64,000 bases of DNA from Methylomagnum ishizawai (GCF_900155475.1 NZ_FXAM01000001.1:1599501-1663500), one strand, 5' to 3'; numbered from the stretch's first letter, positions 35,746 to 44,893 are shown. Notes: generated by a model not told the origin, from the letters alone. A program made the numbers and translations.

Positions 35746-37395
35746 ATGGCACTTACTCCAAAGGTCGCAAACCTGATTTCCCTTTACTTCAACCAGTGCA
35801 TGTCATCGACTTCGTTAGGAGCGAAGAAAACCAAGTTGAAGGAAGTGTTGGATCATCTATTCACGCTCGGGAATGACAACGAGGCATATGATTACCTTAA
35901 TGAAAACCTCACTGACACTGACAGCGACCTCAGTAAGGCCATCGATAAGAAATCGGGATTGGGAAGTTTTTCAAGCACGGCTTCACATACCCGGTCCAAG
36001 CTCAACGAATTGCTCAATAAAATAAACCCCATACAACTGGTCCACAGCCGCCTGTCGAGTCAGGTTTACGATAATATCTCTTTGAAAATCGACGAATGTA
36101 TTGGGTCCACTGCGGACGAGAACAAAAAGGAAGAGTTAGATACGCTTAAAACCATGTTATTAAGGCAGGCAAGCGATCAAGAGGCGATAGTCATACTCAG
36201 GGATAAATTGCAGAACGACATGCGCTTTAAAAGCGTCATTGACAAGCATACCAATAGCATCAGCGCATTACGGGACAAACAAACCAATACCAGAATCCAA
36301 TTACAGAATCTACTTGACACAATATCCTCATTATCCCCTGATAACCGAAACCTCCATAATTGGATGGATCAGTTGGCCGATGATACCCCTTTGCGCCAAA
36401 TCACCATGCCGGGTAGCCACGATGCGGGCGTTTACGACGATCCCAATGACCTTGCGAACCGTCCAATCACAAAAGGCGCGAGCGCGAAATCATGGGGAAT
36501 CTGTCATGAATTGTCGATCTATAACCAATGCAGGGCGGGAGTCCGTTATCTCGATATCAGGATAGCCGAAAAAGATAAAGGGCAATGGTATGCCCTACAT
36601 GCGGAGATGGGGCAAGGGGTGTGGGGGGCCAAGGCCGATAGGATGCTCGATGACTTAGCTAGGTTCATTACCGAAAACCCCAGCGAAGTCCTATTCTATA
36701 AGGTTACCCATACCCATGACCTGCAATATTTGCAACATGCCATCCGTAAATTGCATCCCCATCTTTGTACCCGCAACGATGCGTTCCAAACCCAAAACAT
36801 AACCCTCGCCGAAGTTCAACTCAGTCGTCTGAGGGGAACAATCGTTATGCTGCTTGAGAACGATGAGAAGATTCGGCAAATGAACCTACAGCAAAATCAT
36901 CCTGAAATCTTCGATGTTACTTTCCCATTCTCCAACCTGAAAGGGGACAATCAGCGGGACACCAATCCAGCGCCCCAATATAACGCGCAGCGGCTATACA
37001 TATTTGGCGGCAATACCGGTAAAGGCAGCGTTAGGGATATGATTCATGGACAGCTAAACAAGGCGGTCGCCTTTAAAGCTTTGCCGGACAATTATCTATT
37101 CCAGATGTCCTGGACCCAGATGGGCACCCAAAAAATCGGGGCCGGCGATATTAGAACCAAAGCCAAAACCCCTTTGAACGGCAACCGTGGCGGCGGTCCC
37201 CATAGCACCCTGCCGTTTTTATGCCTTACCTTAAGGGGCCGCCAAGGCGAAGTGAGGCATGTGGATTTCATATCATGGAATGGGAATTTGAGAATAGGCG
37301 AAGACGTCTACATCAGGCCCAACTTCATTCATATGGACTTTTCTTGCGCCAATAATAGCGGCCTGATTATTGCGCTCAATACAAACTGGAAATAA
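35746..37395 (+). CDS. PI-PLC-like phospholipase, candidate T6SS effector
   Basis: A 549-residue protein. The C-terminal part (about 205-549) is a phosphatidylinositol-specific phospholipase C X-type domain: ITMPGSHDAG with His225-Asp226, YLDIRIA with Arg272, and YALHAEMG with His285. These correspond to the His, Asp, Arg, His set of metal-independent bacterial PI-PLC, which splits phosphatidylinositol into diacylglycerol and cyclic inositol phosphate. Residues about 3-195 are two tandem copies of a helical module. There is no signal peptide, as expected for T6SS cargo. The gene is visibly more AT-rich than its neighbours and lies between repeats, suggesting transfer into the operon. The target lipid is inferred. 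No obvious immunity gene is adjacent. Confidence 0.82.
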   Translation: MALTPKVANLISLYFNQCMSSTSLGAKKTKLKEVLDHLFTLGNDNEAYDYLNENLTDTDSDLSKAIDKKSGLGSFSSTASHTRSKLNELLNKINPIQLVHSRLSSQVYDNISLKIDECIGSTADENKKEELDTLKTMLLRQASDQEAIVILRDKLQNDMRFKSVIDKHTNSISALRDKQTNTRIQLQNLLDTISSLSPDNRNLHNWMDQLADDTPLRQITMPGSHDAGVYDDPNDLANRPITKGASAKSWGICHELSIYNQCRAGVRYLDIRIAEKDKGQWYALHAEMGQGVWGAKADRMLDDLARFITENPSEVLFYKVTHTHDLQYLQHAIRKLHPHLCTRNDAFQTQNITLAEVQLSRLRGTIVMLLENDEKIRQMNLQQNHPEIFDVTFPFSNLKGDNQRDTNPAPQYNAQRLYIFGGNTGKGSVRDMIHGQLNKAVAFKALPDNYLFQMSWTQMGTQKIGAGDIRTKAKTPLNGNRGGGPHSTLPFLCLTLRGRQGEVRHVDFISWNGNLRIGEDVYIRPNFIHMDFSCANNSGLIIALNTNWK

Positions 37396-37533
37396 CCAAG
37401 GCGGATTGATGCTGGCGAAACCCGCCGGTTCGGGACCATCCCTGTTGGCGGGCCGCGACCCGGTACGAAGCGCCGGGGCAAAGGGTCGCCCACGCCCCGG
37501 CCAACCCACCCTGAATCCAAGGGAGCCACTCTC

Positions 37534-38484
37534 ATGCGTATAGATTTATTGTTGGGCGAACTGCCGGTCACGGAGCATCCCGGCCTTGATTCGGGCGATC
37601 CGCGTTTCGACGAAATCGCGGGGCTGGTCCAGAACGGCGACCACGCCGCCGCCGCCCAGGCCAGCGAGGCGCTGCTGGCCGAGGGCATCTACGACATCCG
37701 GCTGATCTGCTATTTCCTCTACGGGCATTGGCTGGAACAGGGCGTGGCGAGTTGGGGCGAGGTGCTGGAAGCGCTGGGCAACACCGTCCTGAACCAATGG
37801 GAAGCCATCGGCCCCGTCGAGAAGCGCGAGAAGAAGGTGGAACTCAGCCTGAACTGGCTGTTCAAGCAGGTGCTGAAAACCCTGCAATACGAGGAAGGTA
37901 AGCAATCGCCGACCTGGAACCGCTGGCTCTCGGACACCTCCTCCGAGGAACTCGACCCGGTGCTGGATGCCGTGCAAGCCTTCGGTCCCGGCATCGGCGA
38001 ACGCCTGGGAGATGGCGCGGGCACCGTCCTCGACGTGTCCAGCAAAATCCGCGAATGGCTGCGCAATTTCCAACGCTTGGTCTATCGGGAACCCGAGCCC
38101 GAACCCGAGCCGGTCGAGGAAATCCCCGAGGCCGAGGAACCCGAACCCGAGCCCGAACGGCGGGCCGCCCCCAAACCGGCGCTGGGATTGGAGGGCGAAC
38201 TGTCCTACCCCATGGCGCTTTTGCTCAGGAAGCTGGCGGCGTTCGAGCGACTGGTGGCGGAGGAGAAATTCCCCCGCGCCGCGCTGGTGGCCGACGATAT
38301 CAACCAGACCTTGGCCAACTTCGATCCCAAGCTCTATTTCCCCCAGATTTTCGCGACCTTCGCCCGCTTGCAGGCGCTCAACATCGGCGAACTGCTCAAC
38401 TATGCCGACCAGCGCGACTCGCCGGAATGGCAGGCCATGCAGGAATGGTTCAAGGTCGATATCGATTCCTTCACCGACGAATAG
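37534..38484 (+). CDS. TssA-like protein (ImpA N-terminal type)
   Basis: A 316-residue protein. The N-terminal half (ILPV-like LLLGELPVTEHPGLDSGDP, then AEGIYDIRLICYFLYGHWLE, SWGEVLEALGNTVLNQWEAI) resembles the ImpA_N domain of TssA, the cap that guides tube and sheath assembly. A Glu/Pro-rich linker (about residues 186-210) separates a C-terminal helical part ending PEWQAMQEWFKVDIDSFTDE. It follows the effector gene and precedes the PAAR-like gene by ten bases. It could also be a TssA-related specificity protein. Confidence 0.65.
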   Translation: MRIDLLLGELPVTEHPGLDSGDPRFDEIAGLVQNGDHAAAAQASEALLAEGIYDIRLICYFLYGHWLEQGVASWGEVLEALGNTVLNQWEAIGPVEKREKKVELSLNWLFKQVLKTLQYEEGKQSPTWNRWLSDTSSEELDPVLDAVQAFGPGIGERLGDGAGTVLDVSSKIREWLRNFQRLVYREPEPEPEPVEEIPEAEEPEPEPERRAAPKPALGLEGELSYPMALLLRKLAAFERLVAEEKFPRAALVADDINQTLANFDPKLYFPQIFATFARLQALNIGELLNYADQRDSPEWQAMQEWFKVDIDSFTDE

Positions 38485-38493
38485 GACTACGCC

Positions 38494-38880
38494 ATGGGCT
38501 TCCTCGTGACCGGAAACGCCGTGCTCAAATGCTCCTTCGGCACCACGCCCTCCACCCTGGAGGTTTTGCCAGTTACCCCGGTGATGGTGGAAATGCCCGC
38601 CGCCAGCATCGTGGACAATGTGCCGTTGCTCAACGTGCTGCCGTTCGGCATGTGTTCGAGCATCCTCAACCCCGAAGTGATCGCCGCCACCGCCGCCGCG
38701 CTGGGTGTGTTGACGCCCATGCCTTGCATACCCGTGACCGTCGCGCCCTGGATCGTCGGCGAACCCACCGTCCTGATCGGCGAAATGCCCGCGCTCAGCG
38801 ATTCCAGCAAGCTGATGTGCTGCTGGGCCGGGGTGATCAGCATCGAGTTCGCCGGGCAGGCCACGGTGCAACTGGGATGA
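38494..38880 (+). CDS. DUF4280 PAAR-like spike-tip protein
   Basis: A 128-residue protein opening GFLVTGNAVLKCSFGTTPST, with conserved Cys and short hydrophobic strands (FGMCSSILNPEV, TPMPCIPVTVAPWIVGEPTV, KLMCCWAGVISIEFAGQ). This matches DUF4280, a PAAR-like family that sharpens the spike and can carry effectors. It lies directly before the adenylate-enzyme and FYVE/OTU genes, which makes it a likely carrier for this cargo. Confidence 0.82.
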   Translation: MGFLVTGNAVLKCSFGTTPSTLEVLPVTPVMVEMPAASIVDNVPLLNVLPFGMCSSILNPEVIAATAAALGVLTPMPCIPVTVAPWIVGEPTVLIGEMPALSDSSKLMCCWAGVISIEFAGQATVQLG

Positions 38881-38895
38881 CGCGCCGGGGCCGCC

Positions 38896-40587
38896 GTGGT
38901 GGGTGAAGGGCCGGAATCCATCGCCGCCGAAGATTTCGCCCAGGTCGAAGCCGGATTGTGGCTGGAAGGGCCGGTCGCGGTGGCCGATTGGGCTTGGCTG
39001 GAACGGAGTTGGCAGGCTCCCGCAGCGTTCTGGAAGGCGCTGCACGGGCAATGGGAGCGGCGGCAACCTGGCGTGACCAAAAGCGCCCCCTCGCGCCATT
39101 ACGACTTCCATCACGATTTGATCGGACGCCAGCGGGATTCCACCACCCCGGCCTTGGCCTGCTTCGAGAGCGGGGCTTGGCAAACGTGGTCCTATGCCGA
39201 ACTGGGCGCGGCGGTCGAGGGCTTGGCGGCGCGTTGGGAACAGGCGGGCGTGGAGGCCGGGGATATCTTGGCGATCCTCCATCCGCCGGGGCCGCGCTGG
39301 CTGGTTTCCGTGCTGGCGGGGCTCAGGTTGGGCTTGGTGGTCTCGGTCTTGCCGCCGCAGGGACCGGCCTTCGTCCAACGCCGCTTGGAAAACCTGGCCC
39401 CGCGTTGGCTGGCCTTGGAGCCCTTGTGGTTGCGGAGGCTCCCGGAAAGCTGGCGCGATAGCGCCCTGCCCGACGAAGCCGTGGCAACCGCGCCCACGCG
39501 CCGTTCCCATGTGTACGCGGGAACCGATGTGGTCGCGCTGTGCTTCGACCCGGCCAGTGCTACGCCGGATGTGCCGCGCCCGCTGGACGCCGATGGCCTG
39601 TATCTGGGCGCGTTGCGGGATGGCTTCCTGGCCTTGGGGGTCAGGCCGGGATCGTTCTGCGCCGCGCCCGGCTGGCATTTTTTGGAAAGCCAACCCGGCA
39701 TGGCTTTGGCGGTGCTGCTCTGCGGGGGCTGTTGGGTGGAGATCGAACTGGCCGAGGTGGAACAGAACCCGGCGCGTCTGCTGGAACAGCCCATCACGGT
39801 GCTGGGCGTAAGCTTGGAACTGCGCGAGGTGTTGCGGAAACAACCGCCACAGGGCGTGAAGCCGTGGCGGTATTGGTTCCGCCATCCAGCGGAATCCCAG
39901 GATTTGTCCTCGTGGACGGAGTTCGTCACGGGCTTGGGTTTAGAAGATTGCTACGCCGGGAACCTCCTGTGGAATACCGCCTTGGGCGGGGCGCTGCTGT
40001 TCTCGGTCCGGCGCAAAGGCGCGGCCCATCCCGAGACCGTGCCCGCCGCCGCGGCTTGTTGGCAACTGGGCGCGGTGGCCGCCCCGGAATTGCCCGCCTT
40101 GGGCGGCAGCGGGCGTTTATGCCTGGGCCAGCGCGGCGGGAAGGAAATCGTCTGGACGCCAGCGCCCTATCTCCTGACCCGGAACCGGGGTGGCTGGCTC
40201 CATCTGGGCCAATATCCGAAGGGCCGGGTCGGGCGTACTTACCCAGTTCAGGAAGTGCTGGATGTGCTGGCGGGCCGGGTGGCCTACTCGGCCTTGGTGG
40301 AAATGCCCACCGGCGTGGGTGATCCCTTGCAAGTGCTGCTGGTGTTCGGCGAGGCGGCGGACGAGGAATCGTTGCGAACACGCATCGCGGGCGAGATGGG
40401 CCGGGAGTTCCTGCCGGACCGGATCGAACACCTGAAGCTCCTGCCCCGGCGCGACGAGGAAGGCAAAGCCGATCCCGCGTGGTGCCAAGCCCATTACCCG
40501 ACCGGGGAACTGCACCGCCGCCAGCGCGACCCGGTTTACCAAGCCTTGTCGGAATTGAAACGCGCACTGCTGGCCCTGGACGGCTGA
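38896..40587 (+). CDS. Degenerate acyl-adenylate-forming (AMP-binding) enzyme in the T6SS locus
   Basis: A 563-residue protein with a GTG start at 38896, 15 bases after the PAAR-like gene. The ANL superfamily fold is visible: WSYAELGAAVEGLAARWEQA, AGDILAILHPPGPRWLVSVL and a C-terminal LPRRDEEGKADPAWCQ that keeps the catalytic-type Lys. The phosphate-binding loop (usually S/TSGSTGxPKG) is not recognisable; CFDPASATPDVPRPLDADG stands in its place. The motif usually read as GD is GQ (GWLHLGQY). It may be inactive, or use a changed active site. The function in the T6SS is unknown. Confidence 0.7.
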   Translation: MVGEGPESIAAEDFAQVEAGLWLEGPVAVADWAWLERSWQAPAAFWKALHGQWERRQPGVTKSAPSRHYDFHHDLIGRQRDSTTPALACFESGAWQTWSYAELGAAVEGLAARWEQAGVEAGDILAILHPPGPRWLVSVLAGLRLGLVVSVLPPQGPAFVQRRLENLAPRWLALEPLWLRRLPESWRDSALPDEAVATAPTRRSHVYAGTDVVALCFDPASATPDVPRPLDADGLYLGALRDGFLALGVRPGSFCAAPGWHFLESQPGMALAVLLCGGCWVEIELAEVEQNPARLLEQPITVLGVSLELREVLRKQPPQGVKPWRYWFRHPAESQDLSSWTEFVTGLGLEDCYAGNLLWNTALGGALLFSVRRKGAAHPETVPAAAACWQLGAVAAPELPALGGSGRLCLGQRGGKEIVWTPAPYLLTRNRGGWLHLGQYPKGRVGRTYPVQEVLDVLAGRVAYSALVEMPTGVGDPLQVLLVFGEAADEESLRTRIAGEMGREFLPDRIEHLKLLPRRDEEGKADPAWCQAHYPTGELHRRQRDPVYQALSELKRALLALDG

Positions 40588-40650
40588 ACGCCCGGCCTTG
40601 ATTGACACAAAACCATCCATTGCCAAACCGGACCCGAAGGGGGACACGCC

Positions 40651-43600
40651 ATGCCCAAGCTCGAACAACTCAAGGCCGATATGGAGCGCAACGAGGCTTT
40701 CCGCGCCTACGGGGCCAAGGCACCCGATACGGCCACCCTCGGCGAACAATTGCAGAAATACCATGAGTGGCTGGGCAGGGAGCGCACCCGGATCGACGAA
40801 GAAACGGGGCTTAACCCGGACGAACTGCGGGCGCACCGCTGCATCAGCCTCTACAGCCTTTCGCAAACCCAGGCCTTCCTGGACACCCTGCGCCAGCGCA
40901 ACCCCGAATATTTCGATACCAGCGTGCGGGGGCTGTTGGGCCTGTCGGTCCTGAGCTGGATGCGCTTGCCGCCCACCGATTCCGCGCCCCTGGTCAAGCA
41001 TTACCGGCATTGGCTGGACGACGCCCTGGACGATACCACCGTGGCGATGACCGAACTCGGGGTTAGGGCGCAATTGGGACGCGACGAGCGCGAAGCGTTG
41101 ACCCACGGTTTCGGGAAATACCAGCACGAAGACCTGGGCGAGGCCCGCCAGGCCGGTTTGCTATACCAACAGGCCAAGGAAACCGAGAACGAGGTCAAGC
41201 GCAGGGTGCTGGCCCTCCTGGGACAGGACGGGGAAGATGTTTCCGGCCTCTCGGCCCGGAAATGCGGGGAACTGGCGCAGGCAGGCATCGACCGCCTGAT
41301 CCAGGAAATCGCCTATTGCGCCGACACGATCCTCGAAAGCCGCCGCGACCATCCCCAAGACCCGGAGGAAAAGCGGTTCCGCCGCGGGTTGCGGCGCAGC
41401 GTCCGCGACCGCCAGGAACTCATCGAAAGCCTGGAACTCTGCCAACGGCAGTTGCGGGAAACCGCCGCGACGACCACCGGGGCCGAGGACATGCACAGCC
41501 AGGAAACGCGGATGGCGGAACTTATGTTCGCCCCCTTGAACCAGAAATTCCGGGCGCTCAACCAGAAGGTGGTGGACGCGGGGCTGGACCTCCGCACCGA
41601 CGTGAACCGGATCGAGGCCAACATCGCCCGCAAGAAGCTGGAACTGCAACGCCTGATCGCGCTCATCCCCGCCCAGCACGAGCAACTGGCCTCCGAAAGC
41701 GAAACCCTCAAGAAGCTGCAAGCCTATCCCCGCTCGGAAATGCGGGCCGAATACGCCCGCTCGGTCCAGGAGCTAAAAGGCCGCATCGAGGCCACCCAGC
41801 ACTACCACGAGCAAGTGGCCCGCGAACTGGCTTTCCTCGACGCCCAATACACCGCCGCCCGCGACGCCATCGACCAGGAATTGGAGGAACACGAGCAACT
41901 CCTGGCGATGCGCGACGCCGCCAAGGACGAATTGGCCTGGATCAAGAAGCTGCGCAAGGTGGACAAGGCGCTGAACATCTATTGCTCGGCCTTCGGCGTC
42001 AGCTTCCCCCTGTTGCTGCAAATCGGCCATTTGGTGGGCGGCACCGGCGGCGGGGCGGTGGGCGGCACGAGTACGGCCTTGGTTGCGGGACTGCAAGGCT
42101 TCTTCGCGGCGGGCGGCGGCACAATGGGGCTGCTGAGCGGTGCCCTGGAAACCGGCGGGGTGGGCGCGATCCTGTATCAATGCAAGCCCTACGACACCGG
42201 GAGTTTTTCCCTGTCGCTGAAACTGGGGCTGTCCTTCGGCCTGCCCGGCGATTGGGGCGGGAAGGTCGGCTTGGCCCTGGTCTACGACGCCGGGATCAAT
42301 ATCCAGGACGACCGGCGTTTCCGCGCCACCAGCACCCTGACGGTGCAGGCCGCCGCCGAGGCTTCCTTGCCCGAGTTGTTCGAGGCGTCGATCTCGGCGG
42401 ATTTGGTCAAGGACGCGACCACCTTCGAGTACAAGGACCATTACCAATGGGCGGCTTGGCTGGCCCAGAAATGGGCCAATATCTTCGCCTGGGCGCGGGC
42501 CTGCGCCCTGTACCAGCGCTCCGGCAACCGGCTCGACCAGCCCACGCCCAAGGATTTGGCCAATATCCGCGAATTGGCCCTCATCACCCTGACCAACCAC
42601 CCCAAGACCCGCGAAATCTTCAACCGCACCGCGAAATTCATGGAGGAACCCATCCTCCGGGTGGAACAGCGCGAGCTATTGGGCGGGATGTCCGCCGAGG
42701 TGTCGTTCGTGGAGGTGTTCGGGGCCGGTTTCGAGGGCGAGAGGCCGGGCGAACCCCACTACATCAAGCGCGAATACGATGCCCATACCCAAAGGCTCCG
42801 GGAGATGCAGAAGGAGGGCCGCAACTGGTCGGTCGGCGGCAGCCTGACCGTGCTGGCGAGCGTCGCGCTGACCTATTCCAGCACCGAGCGCCACTCGAAC
42901 CCGGACAACAACGGCTACGCCCTCAACCTCAAGCTGTCCTATCCCGGCACCACCCAGAGCAGCACTTGGCTGAACACGCCCTCCCAGGAAGCCCCGGCCA
43001 CCCATTTCGGGGAATGGATCGAAACCCATCTCTCCCCCCTGGCCGACAAGCTGTCCAAGGGCGCGCCCAGCTTCCAGAACTTCAGCGGCCCCCTGAAGAC
43101 GACCGAATTCACCCAGCTTTCCACTGCCCTCAGCCTCGCCGATATCGAGATCAATTTCGTGCGCTCGGACCTCCCGGACGGCAAGACCGCCTGGGTCTTG
43201 CAGTATTGGCGGCCCGTGTTCTCCTCGACCACCAGCCTGAGCCAGAGCATCCCCCTGCATGCCGGGATCAATCTGGATGTGGGCGGCTCGCTGGGGCTCT
43301 CCCGCAGCTACAAGGAACAACTGGGCACCAACACACTGACCTATGTCAGGCTGGTCTACCACGGCTTCATGAACCGCACCCCGCCCGATTTCAGGGGCGA
43401 TCCCGAGAAAACCCGGCCGGAGGAAGCCTGGGGTTGGACGCTATGGGACGGGTTCGCGCAGGCCCATAAAAAGCAGCTTTACAAGCTGTGCCGGAATGTC
43501 GCCAAGGACGATACCTGGGCCGCGAAGGAAGCTTTGCTCCTGACCGGCCACGAAGCCTTCATCGCGGCTTGCAAGAAACTTCCCAAGGACTTCGACGACA

Positions 43601-44856
43601 AGGCGTTCGGCACCGCCAAGAAGGCGCTGGACACTTTCCTGGAAGCCGCCCGCAAAACCGATTACCACAAGGATTGCGAAGACGGCTGGAAGGTCTTGGA
43701 AGCCGGGGAATTCATGTGGTCGATCAACCCCTACCAACTGGCCTTGGAAATCGCCCGCACCCGCTCGGCGGCCTATAAGCTGGACCACGCCACCCAAGGA
43801 CTGCACGCTCCCCGGCGCGGTCTCAAAGAACAGATCGCGGAGGACCGCACGCCCAAACCCGACGGCCAGAAGAATCCCGCCTATTGGATACCCGATGCCC
43901 AAGCGCCCAAGTGCATGGCTTGCGGCGTCCGCTTCGGCCTCGTTACCCGCCGCCATCATTGCCGCAATTGCGGCGGGGTGTTCTGCGGCAAATGCTCGTC
44001 CAAGCAGCGTCCCGTGCCCGCCCGTGGCCACCGCGAGCCAGTCCGGGTCTGCGATGCCTGCGATACCTTGCTCAGTGGCAAAACCGGCGCCCCGGTCCGG
44101 GTGCTGGACCCGGCCAAGGCGCAACTGGCCCAGGGCTTGCGCAATCCGGTGTTGGGTCAGGGCGGTCATCCCCAGATTCAAGCCAAGCCTTCCAGCCAAC
44201 ATCCCCTGCTGCCGCCGAAACAGGACTCCAAGCATGAGGATGGCGACGGCGAATTCGTGATGATCATCGAGGAATCGGAACCCCATAAGGGCAAAGCCAC
44301 CGACCTGCTGGGCAAGGGCGGCAAACCCCAGGAAAAGCCGGGGCTGATGCTCAAGGGTTCGGGGGGCAAGGGCAAGGATTCCGGCACCTTGAATTATTCG
44401 CTCACCGAAGGCCATCAGCGCTTGCTCGAACAAGCCCGGCGGAAAAACCTCGCCGTCCCCGCCAATGGCGATTGCCTGTTCGCCGCGCTCGTCGCCATGG
44501 GGGCTTACCAGGGCACGGCCCGGCAATTCCGCACGGCGGTCGCCCAGCAGGTCAGGAGCGGTAAAATCGATGTCCGGGCTTCCGGCATCGCCAAGGCCAC
44601 GCTGGCGGACTATCTGGAGCGGCCCGGTTTCTTCGGCGGCACCGAACAACAGGACTGCATCGCGGACAGCTTCCCCCAGGTCATCGCCCTGGCCTTGAAG
44701 GCCAACCTGCATATCTACAACCCGACCGGGGACCTCACCCAGATCGAGGTGCCCGGCGCGAAAAAGACCTATCCCCTAATCCGCTTCGAGGCCCGCGACG
44801 GGCAAGGAGGGGACGAGCGCAAAGTCCCGCATTTCCATGCGACTCAACCCCTATGA
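40651..44856 (+). CDS. Giant T6SS effector candidate with FYVE zinc finger and OTU-type cysteine protease
   Basis: A 1401-residue protein. Residues about 280-435 are coiled-coil-like. About 440-510 are hydrophobic and Gly-rich (possible membrane insertion), and about 515-980 are strand-rich. Residues 1078-1142 form a FYVE finger: YWIPD (the WxxD motif, W1079 and D1082), RRHHCRNCG (1100-1108) and VRVCDAC (1131-1137), with all eight cysteines (1088, 1091, 1104, 1107, 1112, 1115, 1134, 1137). The C-terminal about 130 residues are OTU-like: NGDCLFAAL gives Asp1274 and Cys1275, and PHFHAT near the end supplies His1394. FYVE fingers bind PI3P on endosomes, and OTU proteases cut ubiquitin. There is no signal peptide. 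It precedes tssH and was probably delivered via the PAAR-like tip. Delivery and activity are inferred. Confidence 0.85.
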   Translation: MPKLEQLKADMERNEAFRAYGAKAPDTATLGEQLQKYHEWLGRERTRIDEETGLNPDELRAHRCISLYSLSQTQAFLDTLRQRNPEYFDTSVRGLLGLSVLSWMRLPPTDSAPLVKHYRHWLDDALDDTTVAMTELGVRAQLGRDEREALTHGFGKYQHEDLGEARQAGLLYQQAKETENEVKRRVLALLGQDGEDVSGLSARKCGELAQAGIDRLIQEIAYCADTILESRRDHPQDPEEKRFRRGLRRSVRDRQELIESLELCQRQLRETAATTTGAEDMHSQETRMAELMFAPLNQKFRALNQKVVDAGLDLRTDVNRIEANIARKKLELQRLIALIPAQHEQLASESETLKKLQAYPRSEMRAEYARSVQELKGRIEATQHYHEQVARELAFLDAQYTAARDAIDQELEEHEQLLAMRDAAKDELAWIKKLRKVDKALNIYCSAFGVSFPLLLQIGHLVGGTGGGAVGGTSTALVAGLQGFFAAGGGTMGLLSGALETGGVGAILYQCKPYDTGSFSLSLKLGLSFGLPGDWGGKVGLALVYDAGINIQDDRRFRATSTLTVQAAAEASLPELFEASISADLVKDATTFEYKDHYQWAAWLAQKWANIFAWARACALYQRSGNRLDQPTPKDLANIRELALITLTNHPKTREIFNRTAKFMEEPILRVEQRELLGGMSAEVSFVEVFGAGFEGERPGEPHYIKREYDAHTQRLREMQKEGRNWSVGGSLTVLASVALTYSSTERHSNPDNNGYALNLKLSYPGTTQSSTWLNTPSQEAPATHFGEWIETHLSPLADKLSKGAPSFQNFSGPLKTTEFTQLSTALSLADIEINFVRSDLPDGKTAWVLQYWRPVFSSTTSLSQSIPLHAGINLDVGGSLGLSRSYKEQLGTNTLTYVRLVYHGFMNRTPPDFRGDPEKTRPEEAWGWTLWDGFAQAHKKQLYKLCRNVAKDDTWAAKEALLLTGHEAFIAACKKLPKDFDDKAFGTAKKALDTFLEAARKTDYHKDCEDGWKVLEAGEFMWSINPYQLALEIARTRSAAYKLDHATQGLHAPRRGLKEQIAEDRTPKPDGQKNPAYWIPDAQAPKCMACGVRFGLVTRRHHCRNCGGVFCGKCSSKQRPVPARGHREPVRVCDACDTLLSGKTGAPVRVLDPAKAQLAQGLRNPVLGQGGHPQIQAKPSSQHPLLPPKQDSKHEDGDGEFVMIIEESEPHKGKATDLLGKGGKPQEKPGLMLKGSGGKGKDSGTLNYSLTEGHQRLLEQARRKNLAVPANGDCLFAALVAMGAYQGTARQFRTAVAQQVRSGKIDVRASGIAKATLADYLERPGFFGGTEQQDCIADSFPQVIALALKANLHIYNPTGDLTQIEVPGAKKTYPLIRFEARDGQGGDERKVPHFHATQPL

Positions 44857-44893
44857 GTCCTGCCACCCTCCCTGAAAATATAAGGACGGCCCG

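Noticed and set aside
37546-39885. 779-codon open frame on the minus strand across the TssA-like, PAAR-like and adenylate genes
   Set aside because: All three plus-strand genes have family features; the antisense product has none.
41262-43469. 735-codon open frame inside the giant effector gene in another frame
   Set aside because: Arg/Pro/Gly-rich translation without domains; a composition artefact of the true frame.
43882-44075. Reading the Cys-rich part of the giant effector as a RING or PHD finger
   Set aside because: The WxxD, RRHHCR and RVC motifs and the cysteine spacing fit FYVE specifically.
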